Part shown: piece by piece, positions 1 to 14,717 of the stretch
How positions within the stretch are numbered: position 1 is the first letter of the stretch
Layout of the letters: each line of letters opens with the position of its first letter
DNA from: Agelas oroides
Lineage: Eukaryota; Porifera; Demospongiae; Agelasida; Agelasidae
Length of the DNA: 64,000 nucleotides
Assembly (NCBI GenBank): GCA_949130485.1
Contig: OX422198.1
Coordinates: 5,956,417-6,020,416 of the forward strand
Direction: 5' to 3'
The notes under the pieces: model-generated
Told to the model about the DNA's origin: nothing
The model's database searches: none
Seen by the model: only the letters and a program-made list of their open reading frames with translations
Program-made: the position numbers and the translations under genes

Positions 1-930
1 TTGTAGATGTGTCAGATATTGATGCATCTGTGAATCATGTGTGGGCCCTGGCCTAAGCCTGGTACTATACTGTGTATTGACTCTCACATAAGGCAGTATC
101 AGATATTGATGCATCTGTGAATCATGTGTGGGGCCCTGGTACTATACAGTGTATTGACTCTCACATAAGGCAGTATCAGATATTGATGCATCTGTGAATC
201 ATGTGTGGGCCCTGGTACTATACAGTGTATTGACTCTCACATAAGGCAGTATCAGATATTGATGCATCTGTGAATCATGTGTGGGCCCTGCCCTAAGCCT
301 GGTACTATACTGTGTATTGACTCTCACATAAGGCAGTATCAGATATTGATGCATCTGTGAATCATGTGTGGGCCCTGGTACTATACAGTGTATTGACTCT
401 CACATAAGGCAGTATCAGATATTGATGCATCTGTGAATCATGTGTGGGCCCTGGTACTATACAGTGTATTGACTCTCACATAAGGCAGTATCAGATATTG
501 ATGCATCTGTGAATCATGTGTGGGCCCTGGCCTAAGCCTGGTACTATACTGTGTATTGACTCTCACATAAGGCAGTATCAGATATTGATGCATCTGTGAA
601 TCATGTGTGGGCCCTGGCCTAAGCCTGGTACTATACAGTGTATTGACTCTCACATAAGGCAGTATCAGATATTGATGCATCTGTGAATCATGTGTGGGCC
701 CTGGCCTAAGCCTGGTACTATACAGTGTGTTGTCTCACATAAGGCAGTATCAGATATTGATGCATCTGTGAATCATGTGTGGGCCCTGGCCTAAGCCTGG
801 TACTATACAGTGTATTGACTCTCACATAAGGCAGTATCAGATATTGATGCATCTGTGAATCATGTGTGGGCCCTGGCCTAAGCCTGGTATTATACAGTGT
901 GTTGTCTCACATAAGACAGTATCCATGCAC
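1..930. repeat. Minisatellite with alternating 76-bp and 87-bp units
   Basis: About eleven head-to-tail copies, spaced 87, 77, 76, 87, 76, 76, 87, 87, 85 and 87 bp. The two sizes differ by an 11-bp block (CCTAAGCCTGG) present or absent after GGGCCCTGG. The last copy decays near 900-930. The array starts at or before the window edge, so its true length is unknown. Open frames across it on the minus strand simply follow the repeat and are not genes. Confidence 0.95.
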
Positions 931-1350
931 CAAACCTTCGAATGATGAAAAGCTTTGGCTGGGGTCTGGGAACGAGACTAACTCTATGTTTGGTTTTATG
1001 CTTGTGTATGATTGCAGTGTGCCCACTGTAATCATGGTGAATGATTGTACAATTTAGGCAACTTGGCCTTTGCTTATTAAAGTTCAACTGAATGCTTCTG
1101 CAAGGAAACAATCAAGAGAGATTGTACCTTGCTCTCTTCTCACCTCCTTCCTCTCCCTGTCTCCCCTCATCTCATCCTCCACTCCTGTTCAACATCCTCC
1201 ACTCCTGTTCAACCTCCTCTCCTTCTTTCCTCCTCTACTCCTCCCTCTATCTCCACTTCTCCTCTTCTCCCACCTCTTTCACCCCCATCTCTCCCTCCTT
1301 CCCCCATCTACTCTACACCTCCATTCTCACATGTACATGTGTACAAACAG

Positions 1351-4695
<3,345 letters not shown>

Positions 4696-5016
4696 CGTCA
4701 GCAAATTTAACTACATGCTTATGTATTACTGAAATAGTAGCTTGTTTGTCAGGTATATCTGATGTTCTTTTTTTCTTTTTGACTAGAGGTTATAGTGCAA
4801 ATGAGAGAAATGTGCAATGTACGTATGTGTTCCTTCTGTACTTGTACCATGGCTGTAACCATTAGACCAATCAGTAGTGTATACGTTATAGTTATAGCAC
4901 ATATATGTGTATTTTGTGCACCTTTGACCTTTTAGTAATCACGTGGAATCTGAGCCCCGCCCCGCCACCTCGTTCGTGCGTGCTACTTTGACGCTGGTGC
5001 GTGCATGCATGTAAGA
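4696..5016. other. Intergenic stretch between the CSK-like gene and endoglycoceramidase
   Basis: Holds the 3' untranslated region of the kinase gene and presumably the promoter of the next gene. No foldback element and no conserved open frame was seen. A GC-richer stretch (about 4950-4975) lies just before the endoglycoceramidase start, but no specific promoter motif can be assigned. Confidence 0.6.
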
Positions 5017-6589
5017 ATGCGTCCACTTCTGTTGCTGTGCTCTGTCTTGCTCTCCGCAGCGCGGATGTCTGCTCAGGAGTGCTGCTTCCGCGTGGACACC
5101 GACACAAGGCAGTTCGTAGACCCTCAAGGTAGGGATTTATAGCAGGGCAAGTAGGGAGGGTCTGGGAGGCCTTTTAGCGGTTGAGGGAGCTGGAAATATT
5201 AGCCATGCAATAGTACCTCGGTTTTTGCTCAGATCTCCATTTACATGAAAATCCAACTTTTCTTTCCCATAATTTATATCTCACCAAATTCTTGTTTTAG
5301 CTCAAATTTTGGCAAATGCTAAGGTAAGTCGGGGTAATTCTGAAAATTTCACCGATACTTCAGCTTTATAATCAGCTGCCCTCCAGTATTGCACACACAG
5401 GTAGGTCTAGTAGGTAGCTTTTACCACAGTCATTCTTGTCTGTGTTTACACAGTGTACTGCTACAAAACGTCCGAACAGTCCAAAATTTTCCCTAGACCA
5501 CATACCTCTAGAAACTTGGCAATATTTCAGTAACTCTGCAGCATTCTGATACCAAAACAACTTAGCAATGTTGACGATTGAGCAATAAACCTACAATAAC
5601 AATATGGCAAAACCACAACCCACTTAAGCGATCTGCAGTGTACTATTCAAATCACGTAATTTAAACATTGGGTGATAAAATGTTTTTCTGTGGACAGGTC
5701 TGTAAACACAAAGCGATCAAAATTATGCTGCTCAATGTCTGAAGGCTAAGGAACTCTCCTGTGTCAAAAAGTTCGATATCTGCGAATAGGGTTTGCTAAT
5801 GCAAGGCTTTTTTGTAAGTTTATTCAGAATTACCTCGACTTACCTTACTCAAAAACAACTTTGCATGCATGAATCTGCACGTTCATGACAAAATGGTGTC
5901 ATCTCCTGGCTGGAAGCGTACTCCTCAAAAGGTCAAGATTGTCGACTGTATGTAGGTTCACTCTAGGTGAGCACTTAATGGCGACTAATCATACGTTTCA
6001 CAGTTGGACTGTCACTAAGATCACTATCATGTGACTGTTATTATCAGCCTACCTACCGACCTCCTTGAAAGGTCGTCTGGTCCAAGCAACATGAAAATAA
6101 CAGCATGGCCTCGAACCCAAGCTATTACACCTGTACTCTTTATTTTCCAAGGACCTTATTATCTGTACCATGCACTGCTCCAATGAACATTGTTTTACAA
6201 TATTTGCTTCATGTGTGGATATTTTTTCTTACAGGGAGAGCAAGATTGTTTCATGGAGTGAATGTTGTAAGAGACCCCTGTAATAAGACACCCCTGCACC
6301 CCCTGCAATAAGGCACCCCTGCACCCCCTGCAATAAGGCACCCCTGCACCCCCTGCAATAAGGCACCCTTGCATCCCCTGCAATAAGACACCCCTGCGCC
6401 CCCTGCAATAAGGCACCCTTGTAATAAGACACCCCTGTGCCCTCTGCAACAAGGCACCCCTTGTAATAAAGCAACCCCTGCAATAAAGCACCCTGTGCAA
6501 TAAGACACCCCCTGCAATATGACTAGTCGTAACTGTAACTAGGGAGGTGCTTTATTATTGTTGGGTGAGCCTGAGTGAGTGGTGTAAGC

Positions 6590-6646
<57 letters not shown>

Positions 6647-8094
6647 CACAGGTGTACAAACCTTTCCCCTACTATCCTTGCAACGGCTCGTTTGATCCCC
6701 AGCTCTCACTTGGGCCAGAAGACGTCCAGTTTCTAGTGGAGAATGGATTCAACGTCGTGCGGCTGTATGTTGCCTGGCCGGGGCTGGAACCAACCAAGGG
6801 GAACTACAACCTCACCTACCTTGATGTGAGTCGATATCATCCCCAGATTGAATTGCAAGCCAACTGAGATAACTAGTAGATCAGCACATGTAAAGGAGCA
6901 TACATGAACCTTCAGGTTGGGGAAGTATATTGCACTTAGCTACCTGTTTGAAGCTGAAGTTCAATGATCAAGAGCATTTTCTGATTGCTAAAAAGTACCG
7001 CATGCAAATAGCCCAGCCCTCCGCAACTTGCTTCTGGTATCCCCTGTTAGCCTCATTCCCAGGCCTTCCCCCAGCTCCAGCTTTTGATCGCTTGCAGTAT
7101 GCAAAAACGTTCTCCCTCCGTTTTCGCATACTGCAAGCGATCAAAAACTGAAGCTGGGGAAGGCTTGGGAACAAGACTAGCTCCCGTAAGTCTGCACGAT
7201 TTCATTTGAGCCAATTGGTGAACTTCGAAAGACCAAGACGGTAATTGATCTGCGTTTGTTGTTTACCTGCCACCTTGTGATCAGGTGCTAGCAGACATTG
7301 TGGAAATGCTGGGCAGAGCAGGTATCTATTCCATTCTGGACTGTCACCAGGACCTTTGGTCTCCAAAGTTTTGTGGTGAGCAGCCGGCTACTAGTCTCAG
7401 TCCCAGACCATTCCACACTCTAGCATTTGATACCATGTTCAGTGGAAGGTGTTTCTTCCCTTCCTCCCTCCCTCCCTTTCTCTCCTCCACCCTTCCTTCC
7501 TCCTTTCACCACTCTCTCTCCTCCACCTCCACCTCCACCTCCACCTCCCTCCCTCCCCCCTTCCCTTCCTCTCCCCCTTCCTGGTGTATGTACAGGAGAA
7601 GGAGCTCCAGATTATGCAGCTCTCTACATGAATCGCACCATCAAGCCCCTCCCTTTTCCAGAGCCATTTATACCAGCGTACAAGGTGGACCCCCAGACTG
7701 GGTGGGTATGTGGTCAGGTGACCTATCACTGGGGGTCAGGTGACCTATCACTGGGGGTCAGGTGACCTATCACTAGAGGTCAGGTGACCTATCACTCTTT
7801 GCTGTGTATGAAGGAGAGTGGGCCTTCTTGCATATAATTTCCGTCATCACAACTGTCAGGCTTTGACCCCATGACATCATCACAGAAGAAAGAATGTAGT
7901 TTGTACATGTGGGGTACTAATGGTGCACACATTCTGCAGGTATCCATATCGCAACGAGTGTTCCCAGCACACCTTCTTTACCTATTACTTTTGTGATGCA
8001 GTCGGAAAGACATGGTGAGCCCTGGCTAGCTGTAACTTGTTGTCCGTTACCAACCTGAAGTGTGAGCTGCTTCTTCCCACCCACACACACCACA

Positions 8095-8142
<48 letters not shown>

Positions 8143-10076
8143 CAGAGTCTCTATGACAACGAGCAGCAAGTGCAGGACCACTTTGCCATGTTCTGGGAGC
8201 AAGTGGCAACACGGTTCAAAGACAACCCATATGTACTGGGTGTGCACCTCCCTTCCTCTCCTCCCTTCCTCTTCCTCCCTTTCCTCTCCTCCCTTCCTCT
8301 TCCTCCCTTCCCCCTCCCTTCCTCTCCCTCCCTTCCTCTTCTCTTGACCCGTCATTTGTTCATGCAGGCTATGAGCTACTGAATGAGCCATGGGCTGGTG
8401 ACATCTACAGTCATTTAGACCAGCTAGACCCACGTATGTATGCTACCCATTACATGTGTTTGTTTGTTTTCTGTTTCCAATGTCTCCACATTTAAAAAGG
8501 ATCTTATTTCTTTATACTACGTAATCCAACCAACTTTAGAAATGACAGCTTGATGTAAGATGCAACAAAACGTGTGACATGAAACCTTTCCTAGCCTCGT
8601 TCCCAGGCTCCCCCGCAGCCTCGGAACCTTTCCTAGCCTCGTTCCCAGGCTCCCCCGCAGCCTGAGAACCTTTCCTGCCTATATAAGCATTGGCCTCATT
8701 CCCAGGATGTACTTTAGCATGGGAATGAGGCTATACTTCTGTTTCCATGTTCCCATGTTTCCACAACTCATGTCCTTGATCCTCCATTCCAGGTATTGCA
8801 GACCAGAAGAACCTGATGCCCATGTACCAGAAACTCCACTCCAGCATCCGCAAGATCGACGACACCCACATCCTCTTCTTTGAGCCCACAATCATCATCA
8901 CCAGTGTAATTACCTAACTGTATTTCCTGTGCTTCCTCCTCTCCCAGTTTTGCCAGCAGCTGAAGAAAGCCCAGAGGCCGAAACATACGTTTTGTTCACA
9001 TTGATTGTGCTGTCTATCAGAATTTTGGGCAGCCTTTATATTAGCCACATGGCTAGGTGGCTTCACCCTTGTATACACTCTTGGTGTTGTACAGAACTTG
9101 TATAAAGAAAAAATAAATAAATTAATAAATTAATTTTTAAAAAATAAATAAATAAATAATCCTTATCACCCATAGCAGTGAGCTAGAAATGTAAGTTAGC
9201 TGGTCTCATTCCCAAGATACTTCCATCCCTAGTTTTGATCATCACCAGAAAGCTGAGGTTAAAATGTGCCAGTCGACTGGTGGGATGGTTGAGTAGGACT
9301 GTATTTCTACGCCATGGAGGTTCAACCTTCGTTACATGACATAACCATTACATCATTAGCTGAAATATCCAAGCCAGCAGTGTGATTTGATTGTGGCTAT
9401 ATGAGTTATGGTACATATGATTTGTGTTAGGAAGTTAAATGAAGTTGTATGGTGGCCTTTTGCTGAATGTATGTACAATATTTCTATAATGGTTCTTTTT
9501 TGGAAGTCTCACAATAGTGTATTAGTGATGCTGAAATCTCCACGGTAGCTCTTTGCTTTTTTTTTTCTATAATAATTCATGTACATCATGATCATGTACA
9601 TTGGATACATGAAATAGCTGAAAGCTAATTCGAGCATGTACCCTAGCTACAGTTTAGATTTGGATCTGGTTCTAGAAGCTATTGGAGTCCACTTGGAGGA
9701 GTTCTTAGTGAATAAGCCATGTAGTGATGGCAATATTTCTATGGTAATTTTTCTGTGTAAGTCTCACTTGAATTCATGTAGTGATGCCAAATACGGATTA
9801 AAACACATAGTTCATGTCACATGTCAATCACATGGTTTGGTTCGCACGATTACTTGGGTGTATGTCACTTTTCTGGTTTTTGTGTGTGTACTGTTGATGA
9901 TGGTGAAAGTGGAAGGCAGTTGTGAACACTTGTGACATTACATTTTCAGCTGCCTATAAAGTTCTCTGCTACTGGCCTGACAGAAGGACCTGGGGGGTCA
10001 GAGTACAACGACAGGTAACCTACCTAGCTTGTGTTTGCAGGTTGTTCATTGGTTGCTACACCCATGTGCAACCCCC

Positions 10077-10107
<31 letters not shown>

Positions 10108-12762
10108 ACATACACATGTACACATATACACACAGGCAAGTTTTTTCCTACCACGTATACTGCATTGTATTGGACAAAAATGGACAGGTATGCACAGTAA
10201 CGGTGGAGCATGCATTCTCCCACACCTGCCAAACATCCATGCTTGAACCTCTCTAACATGATCAGCCCCGTAGTACCATTTTGTGTGATGAGGTTGAGAA
10301 AGATGTCATGGCTCTTCGGATGAGTGATGCAGAGAAGCTGGGAGTGGCAGGCTTCATGACAGAATGGTATGTTTGATACTTCAGAAGGCTGCTATAAGCT
10401 TTCACCACTTAAGACATAAACAGTGAAGGGTATTTATATCACCTCCAATTCCTTTCAGCTCCCTGGAGGAGCTTGTTTGGCAGGGACTCAAACCTTGGAC
10501 CTTTGGTTTACAGTGGAATGTTTAACCACTTGGCACCGGCAAAAGCGCATGATGATGTTGTTTGCAATGATGTCATTATGCACTCTTGCCACTGGCCATA
10601 AGAAGTTACTATTTTATATGGACAGTTCTAATGTTAGCTAAATGGTAGATCACCCTTTAAACACACCGGCTCTGCAGCTTCATTCAAATACATGTATGAT
10701 GTCATTATGATGTCATGGGGAAATTGGTTTGTCAGTAGAATGGGTTATAAGTCTCACGTCCCTGATGGTCTTGTTCCAGGGGTGCGTATGATGATGAAAC
10801 TGTGCCAGGTTCCAAACCCTACCAAGATGGCATCGAGATGACTGTACGTACATCAGTTAGTAGCTATTATCCACTTTGCCTTCAGTATGGCGTTGAAGCC
10901 CTAGGTCAAGGAGAGGGAGAGAAAGGATTGCCCTCCTGTTTCGTAACCTACGTAGGAGTGAAGTTAGAGAGTGCATGGTAATGTTGTCCTGGGACGCAGA
11001 TTATTTGTATCCAGCTGCTTCTTATATGAGGGTAGCCTCGAACCCAGGCTGTTCAGTAGGGATGTTGAAACATTGAAACTTTTTTCTTAATGGCCTAGGA
11101 ACAAGGTTAATATGAGGTTTGAGAGTCAATGTAGCGGTGGCTTTCTATACAGCTGCTTCTTAATGGTCTAGCTGCATATGTATATAGTACTCTGATACTG
11201 CAGGCTCTGGCAGACCAGCATCTCCAGTCCTGGGCATACTGGCAGTTCAAAGGGTAAGCAGGTTTGTTAGTGGAATGCGCACAGTATTTCTCACTCTTCA
11301 TTCACTGCAACATTTTATTGTTGTAGGTTCAAAGATTTCACAACCCGATCCAACACATCTGAGGGGCTCTGGTTCGCAAATGGCACTCTGCAAGCATCCA
11401 AAGTGAAGCTGCTTTCTAGGACTTATGCACAAGTATGAATGAGGGTTAGCTACCATAGTTACTAGAGGAGGTCAAGACTCAAGTACCAACTTACACACCA
11501 TGCATATTCACATCACGTTTTCACTTGAGCAAACTTTAGCCTCATTCCCAGGCCTAGCTTCCCTGTCTCCAGGTTTTGAGTTTCTAATCATTTGCACAGC
11601 TACAATCAGCACTCTGCAAGTATCCAAAGTCTAGCTCCAGTTTTTGATAGCTTGCACCAGGAAAGGCCTGGGAATGAAAAGCAAACCTAGGGTCAGGCTT
11701 AGATGGTGTCTAGTTGCAGATCACTCCTTATACCCAGGCTCTTTCTCGTGTGTGGAAAGAAGAAATGAGCCTGGGTCTGAGGCTAACTCCCTAATGCATC
11801 TCCCTCCACTAAACTGTCTCTGCAGTAATAAAAGTGCAGTACATTACAAACAATTGTATACTGTCTGTGCAATTTTCTGCTTAGGCAGTCTCTGGTCGCT
11901 ATGTGAACCAAACTTTTGATCCCACCACTGGCAGTTTCAGTGTGACCTTTTCTGTCAACACGACTCTCGTGTCCACTCCTTCTCTCATCTTCCTCAATGA
12001 GAAGCTCTACTACCCCCAGGGATACACTGTCAGGTGCGTGTGTCACTGTGTGTGTTTGTGTAGTCTGGGTCCCATGTAAACTTGGCCCAAGAGACCAAAT
12101 GTAGCAATGGAGTGAGTAACTATCAATTCTAAAGTGCACCAAACTTCATGTATACATTGGGATGTTTCGGTCCTGAGGGAGTTTCTTTAGTCTTGAACCT
12201 AGGCTTTTCATTTCAAATTTTGTCTCACAGCTTTGGAGAATAATGCAATCCAAATTGGAAAGCCTGGGTTTGAGGTTAGTGCAAAAATGATTGCTACTTT
12301 CCCTATAACCTGAGAAGGTTGTTCAGACTCATACAATGCTGATGAAATATTTTGTAACTAAGGACTCTGGTTTACACAGCAAACCACTCGTTCAAAACTT
12401 GCTTAGTGCTATGTGAATGTACACAAATAGAAACAGGGGGTTGCATATAGTGGGAGGAAGAGGACTAGCAATTCTTCTGCTGTAGTTTTTGGCACATAAG
12501 ATGGCACAATTGTTTGTCCCTGCTTTTTACTGGAAAGAGACCCCATGTTTCTACCTTGCTCCCCAGTGTGACACCTTCTGGTGTAGCTAACTACACAACC
12601 AGTCACAACCAGGTGCAACTGGTCCTGCAACCCCAGGTGGTGAAGACAGGAGAGGTTAGGGTGTCTGCATGTGGACTTTTGCAAGATGCCAGTGACTGTG
12701 TAGTAACCCCTCTCTCTCTGTCTTGTTTACAGAATGTCACTGTGGAAATTAAAGCAAAATAA
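5017..12762 (+). CDS. Endoglycoceramidase (GH5 family), 18 exons, 523 aa
   Basis: Endo-beta-glucosidase that splits the bond between the oligosaccharide and ceramide of glycosphingolipids; secreted or lysosomal. Exons: 5017-5128, 6235-6266, 6652-6825, 7285-7375, 7596-7701, 7940-8014, 8142-8239, 8368-8433, 8793-8905, 9950-10014, 10136-10187, 10266-10366, 10780-10843, 11204-11253, 11327-11432, 11885-12033, 12567-12654, 12733-12762. They sum to 1572 nt in one frame. Residues 1-20 are a signal peptide (MRPLLLLCSVLLSA). Then come LFHGVNVVYK, VRLYVAWPGLEPTKG, DCHQDLWSPKFCGEGAPD, LLNEPWAGD with predicted acid/base E236, GPGGSEYNDRQVFSYHVYC, and FMTEWGAYDD with predicted nucleophile E361. The order and the spacing of the two glutamates fit the endoglycoceramidase family. 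A second in-frame ATG lies at 5005; I chose 5017 because it gives the cleaner signal peptide. Exon 5 is ended at a GTGGGT donor because only that keeps phase. Confidence 0.93.
5322..5845. mobile_element. TA-flanked MITE, about 524 bp
   Basis: Terminal inverted repeats of about 24 bp (AGGTAAGTCGGGGTAATTCT at the left, its near-perfect reverse complement at the right) flanked on both sides by TA. No coding capacity. It sits in intron 1 of the endoglycoceramidase gene. TA duplication suggests a Tc1/mariner-type mobiliser (inference). Confidence 0.75.
6277..6520. repeat. 25-bp minisatellite in endoglycoceramidase intron 2
   Basis: Units such as AAGGCACCCCTGCACCCCCT followed by GCAAT repeat about nine times with point changes and shortened units towards the 3' end. 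It begins about 10 bp after the exon 2 donor. Confidence 0.9.
6591..6643. repeat. (CA)n microsatellite
   Basis: Pure CA dinucleotides directly before the acceptor of endoglycoceramidase exon 3. CA tracts precede several acceptors in this window. Confidence 0.95.
7048..7179. mobile_element. Foldback element of the TAGCCTCATTCCCAGGC family
   Basis: Nearly perfect hairpin about 132 bp long. The left end is TAGCCTCATTCCCAGGC, the right end GCTTGGGAACAAGACTA. The inner arms (TTTTGATCGCTTGCAGTATG and its complement) are almost identical, with a loop of about 15 bp. It lies in the intron before exon 4 of the endoglycoceramidase. Confidence 0.85.
7714..7797. repeat. 22-bp tandem repeat next to a splice donor
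   Basis: Four units of TCAGGTGACCTATCACTGGG plus GG start 12 bp after the end of endoglycoceramidase exon 5. Each unit contains CAG|GTGACC, a plausible decoy 5' splice site. Confidence 0.85.
8083..8140. repeat. (CA)n microsatellite
   Basis: CA dinucleotide tract ending at the acceptor AG of endoglycoceramidase exon 7. Confidence 0.95.
8592..8733. mobile_element. Compound foldback element
   Basis: Two direct copies of TAGCCTCGTTCCCAGGC with CCCCCGCAGCC following each, then an inverted end (GGGAATGAGGCTA). A rearranged or partly duplicated member of the abundant foldback family, in the intron before endoglycoceramidase exon 9. Confidence 0.75.
10071..10134. repeat. Poly-C and (CA)n tract
   Basis: A run of over twenty C followed by CA/TACA repeats, ending at the acceptor of endoglycoceramidase exon 11. 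Confidence 0.95.
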
Positions 12763-13722
12763 AACAGTGAACAATCAAAGTAAAATACTCTAGCTATAAT
12801 GTGCACTGTTTTGATTAGCAATGTGTTGCTTATTACAAAGACAACCCTTGTTAATGAGTGGGCCTTCTCTTGGCTGCATGGGTCTAAACTGATGGTAGGA
12901 ACAGTTTGTCCTGTACATCTCTGCCCAATGCATGTTGCTATTAAAAGTGCTCTAGCTTACACATCTATACTTCCAGAGTCTAGCATTGTTTAGGAAAATA
13001 CCAATCATGTACTGTTTCTGTAATCCTTTGAGGCATCCAGTGATTAATGAATTTCTCATCCTCTGTAGTTCATTTCTGATGAGGAAGTCTGTAATATAAA
13101 TGGGATAATATAAGTGGAGTGTGTCAGAGCTGTAGTCCACCAAAATGCAGCTTTACAAAACTGCAAGGAGAGCTCATTTGACCCAAGTTCTGCTTGAACA
13201 TGTAGGTGTTGATTGATTGGGTATGCTCATGTGTGCTGTGGGATATCTGGGTATTTGCATATGAATTAGCAATTACTTCAAAAGATAAGCCCCCTATGAA
13301 TATTATTGCCTGGGCAATTTGTTACTAGGGTAAATTTTCACTTGATATTAATAGCCATGTTGAAACCATGTTCATTAAGCATTTTACTACTTTACCAAGT
13401 TGCTATATATACAGCACGGAGCTTTCAGATGATTCAAGGTGTTTCCTTGAAGAATTCGGAAACCAATTTTATGTTTTTCTTCAACATGTTAGGTAGAAAA
13501 TCACCAAAACAAAATATGTCATATCAACACAATAAATCTACTTTAAATAGAAATTGGAATGCTATAAAACAAAAGCTAAAAAATATATTTACAGTCAAAA
13601 ATAGTCACTCCTGTACAAGCAATACAGAAATACTTCTATTATACAAAACAAAGTCTAGCCTGAACGTGAAAGTAACCACAGATATGGTGACCTTTAAGAA
13701 CACATAACAACCAAGCATTGTA
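12763..13722. other. Convergent intergenic region
   Basis: Lies between the stop of the endoglycoceramidase (+) and the stop of the TRAF-like gene (-), so it should hold both 3' untranslated regions. The sequence is AT-rich, without foldback elements, and the short open frames here show no family resemblance. Confidence 0.6.
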
Positions 13723-14613
13723 TTATACATATTTGCTCTTCATCTTAGTACCAGTGGTTAATTTTTCAAGTTTTGCTTCCGTCTCTCTAAGTCTCTCCTT
13801 CAATCTCTTGTGATCATTCATGACAAGTAAGAGATGTTGTTGAACGCTGGAGGTCATGTGATCTTCAAGTTGGCAACGACGAAGATGATCTTTGCATCCA
13901 GCTTCAACAAAAGGACACTGCACAGGTTCACGAGGACACTCACTGCGATGGCTGTCCATATTCTTTCTCTTGACATTCCTAGCCCCACATTTGTTTGGAC
14001 AGGTCAAGGGAAACTGATGACATTTGTCATAATGGGGAGTGTTGTTTGCCATGAAAACAATCCACGAATGTCTATTACGTGCAGGTGGGTGCCCTTTACC
14101 TGTAATCTTGTGGTAAGTGTCCTTGTGACCACAGTGTTCACACTGGTATTGTCGAAGGTAACATTCAGTCTTAAGGTGCTTATCTAAGTCACTTCGTTGC
14201 ATTGTTGTCCTTTGTGCATGAAACGACGGATCACCTGTGTAACACCAGTTTGGACAGTTCACCTTAACAAAGCCACACCCTTTGTCTGACTCAAGATGCG
14301 TTTTCAGTGCCCCTAACTCCCCCGTCCACTTGCAACCTTTACCATGGTTGCCACATTTCACCTTAAGCTGGTTGATTTCACTTCTCAGACCTTTGTTGAT
14401 TACGTGGCTAAAGTCCTTACCCTCAGCACGACAGTGAGGGCAGCTTTCCTTATGATGCTGGTTAAACCATCGGTTCAGACAAGATTCACAAAAGTGCTGG
14501 CCACAGCATACAGCCAGGTGAGGTTCACGGAGAACTTTGGCGCAGATTTGACAAATGAAACGATCGGATACTTCACAAACAAACTCACTGTCGTGTCCAC
14601 CTTGCACCGCCAT
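13723..14613 (-). CDS. TRAF-like RING and TRAF-type zinc-finger protein, single exon, 296 aa
   Basis: Probable E3 ubiquitin ligase or signalling adaptor related to TRAF proteins. The RING is at residues 21-61 (C21, C24, C36/C37, H40, C42, C45, C58, C61). Residues about 80-240 hold several Cys/His clusters of TRAF zinc-finger type (for example CGNHGKGCKWTG, CPNKCGARNVKRKNMDSH, CPFVEAGC). A short charged, probably coiled-coil, end (about 260-290) follows. The C-terminal MATH/TRAF domain that binds receptors is absent, so it cannot act as a classical TRAF adaptor by that domain. It is uninterrupted by introns, unlike almost every neighbour, which fits a retrocopy or an intron-poor lineage-expanded family. 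The start methionine opens the only long frame and lies about 100 bp from the divergent RBM8A start. Confidence 0.88.
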   Translation of the reverse strand: MAVQGGHDSEFVCEVSDRFICQICAKVLREPHLAVCCGQHFCESCLNRWFNQHHKESCPHCRAEGKDFSHVINKGLRSEINQLKVKCGNHGKGCKWTGELGALKTHLESDKGCGFVKVNCPNWCYTGDPSFHAQRTTMQRSDLDKHLKTECYLRQYQCEHCGHKDTYHKITGKGHPPARNRHSWIVFMANNTPHYDKCHQFPLTCPNKCGARNVKRKNMDSHRSECPREPVQCPFVEAGCKDHLRRCQLEDHMTSSVQQHLLLVMNDHKRLKERLRETEAKLEKLTTGTKMKSKYV

Positions 14614-14717
14614 CGGAGGGTGGCTCGGTGACTCGACGTCGACTCCAGGCGAAGTGGGCGGGGCTACTAAACGTGATTTGCTATGACGTAATTAACGCGT
14701 GTGCGAGCGCTAATAAA
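14614..14717. promoter_or_regulatory. Putative bidirectional promoter (TRAF-like / RBM8A)
   Basis: Only about 104 bp separate the divergent start codons. The stretch is CpG-rich and contains a GC box (GTGGGCGGGGC), a CRE-like site (ATGACGTAAT) and an ACGCGTGTGCG stretch. No TATA box was seen. Architecture is read from sequence; function is inference. Confidence 0.65.

Noticed and set aside
1..930. Could the 76/87-bp array be a CRISPR array?
   Set aside because: The whole unit repeats; there are no unique spacers between short repeats, and the genome is eukaryotic.
5017..12762. Recent bacterial transfer of the endoglycoceramidase gene
   Set aside because: Eighteen exons with varied phases and an animal-type layout argue for long residence in the genome.
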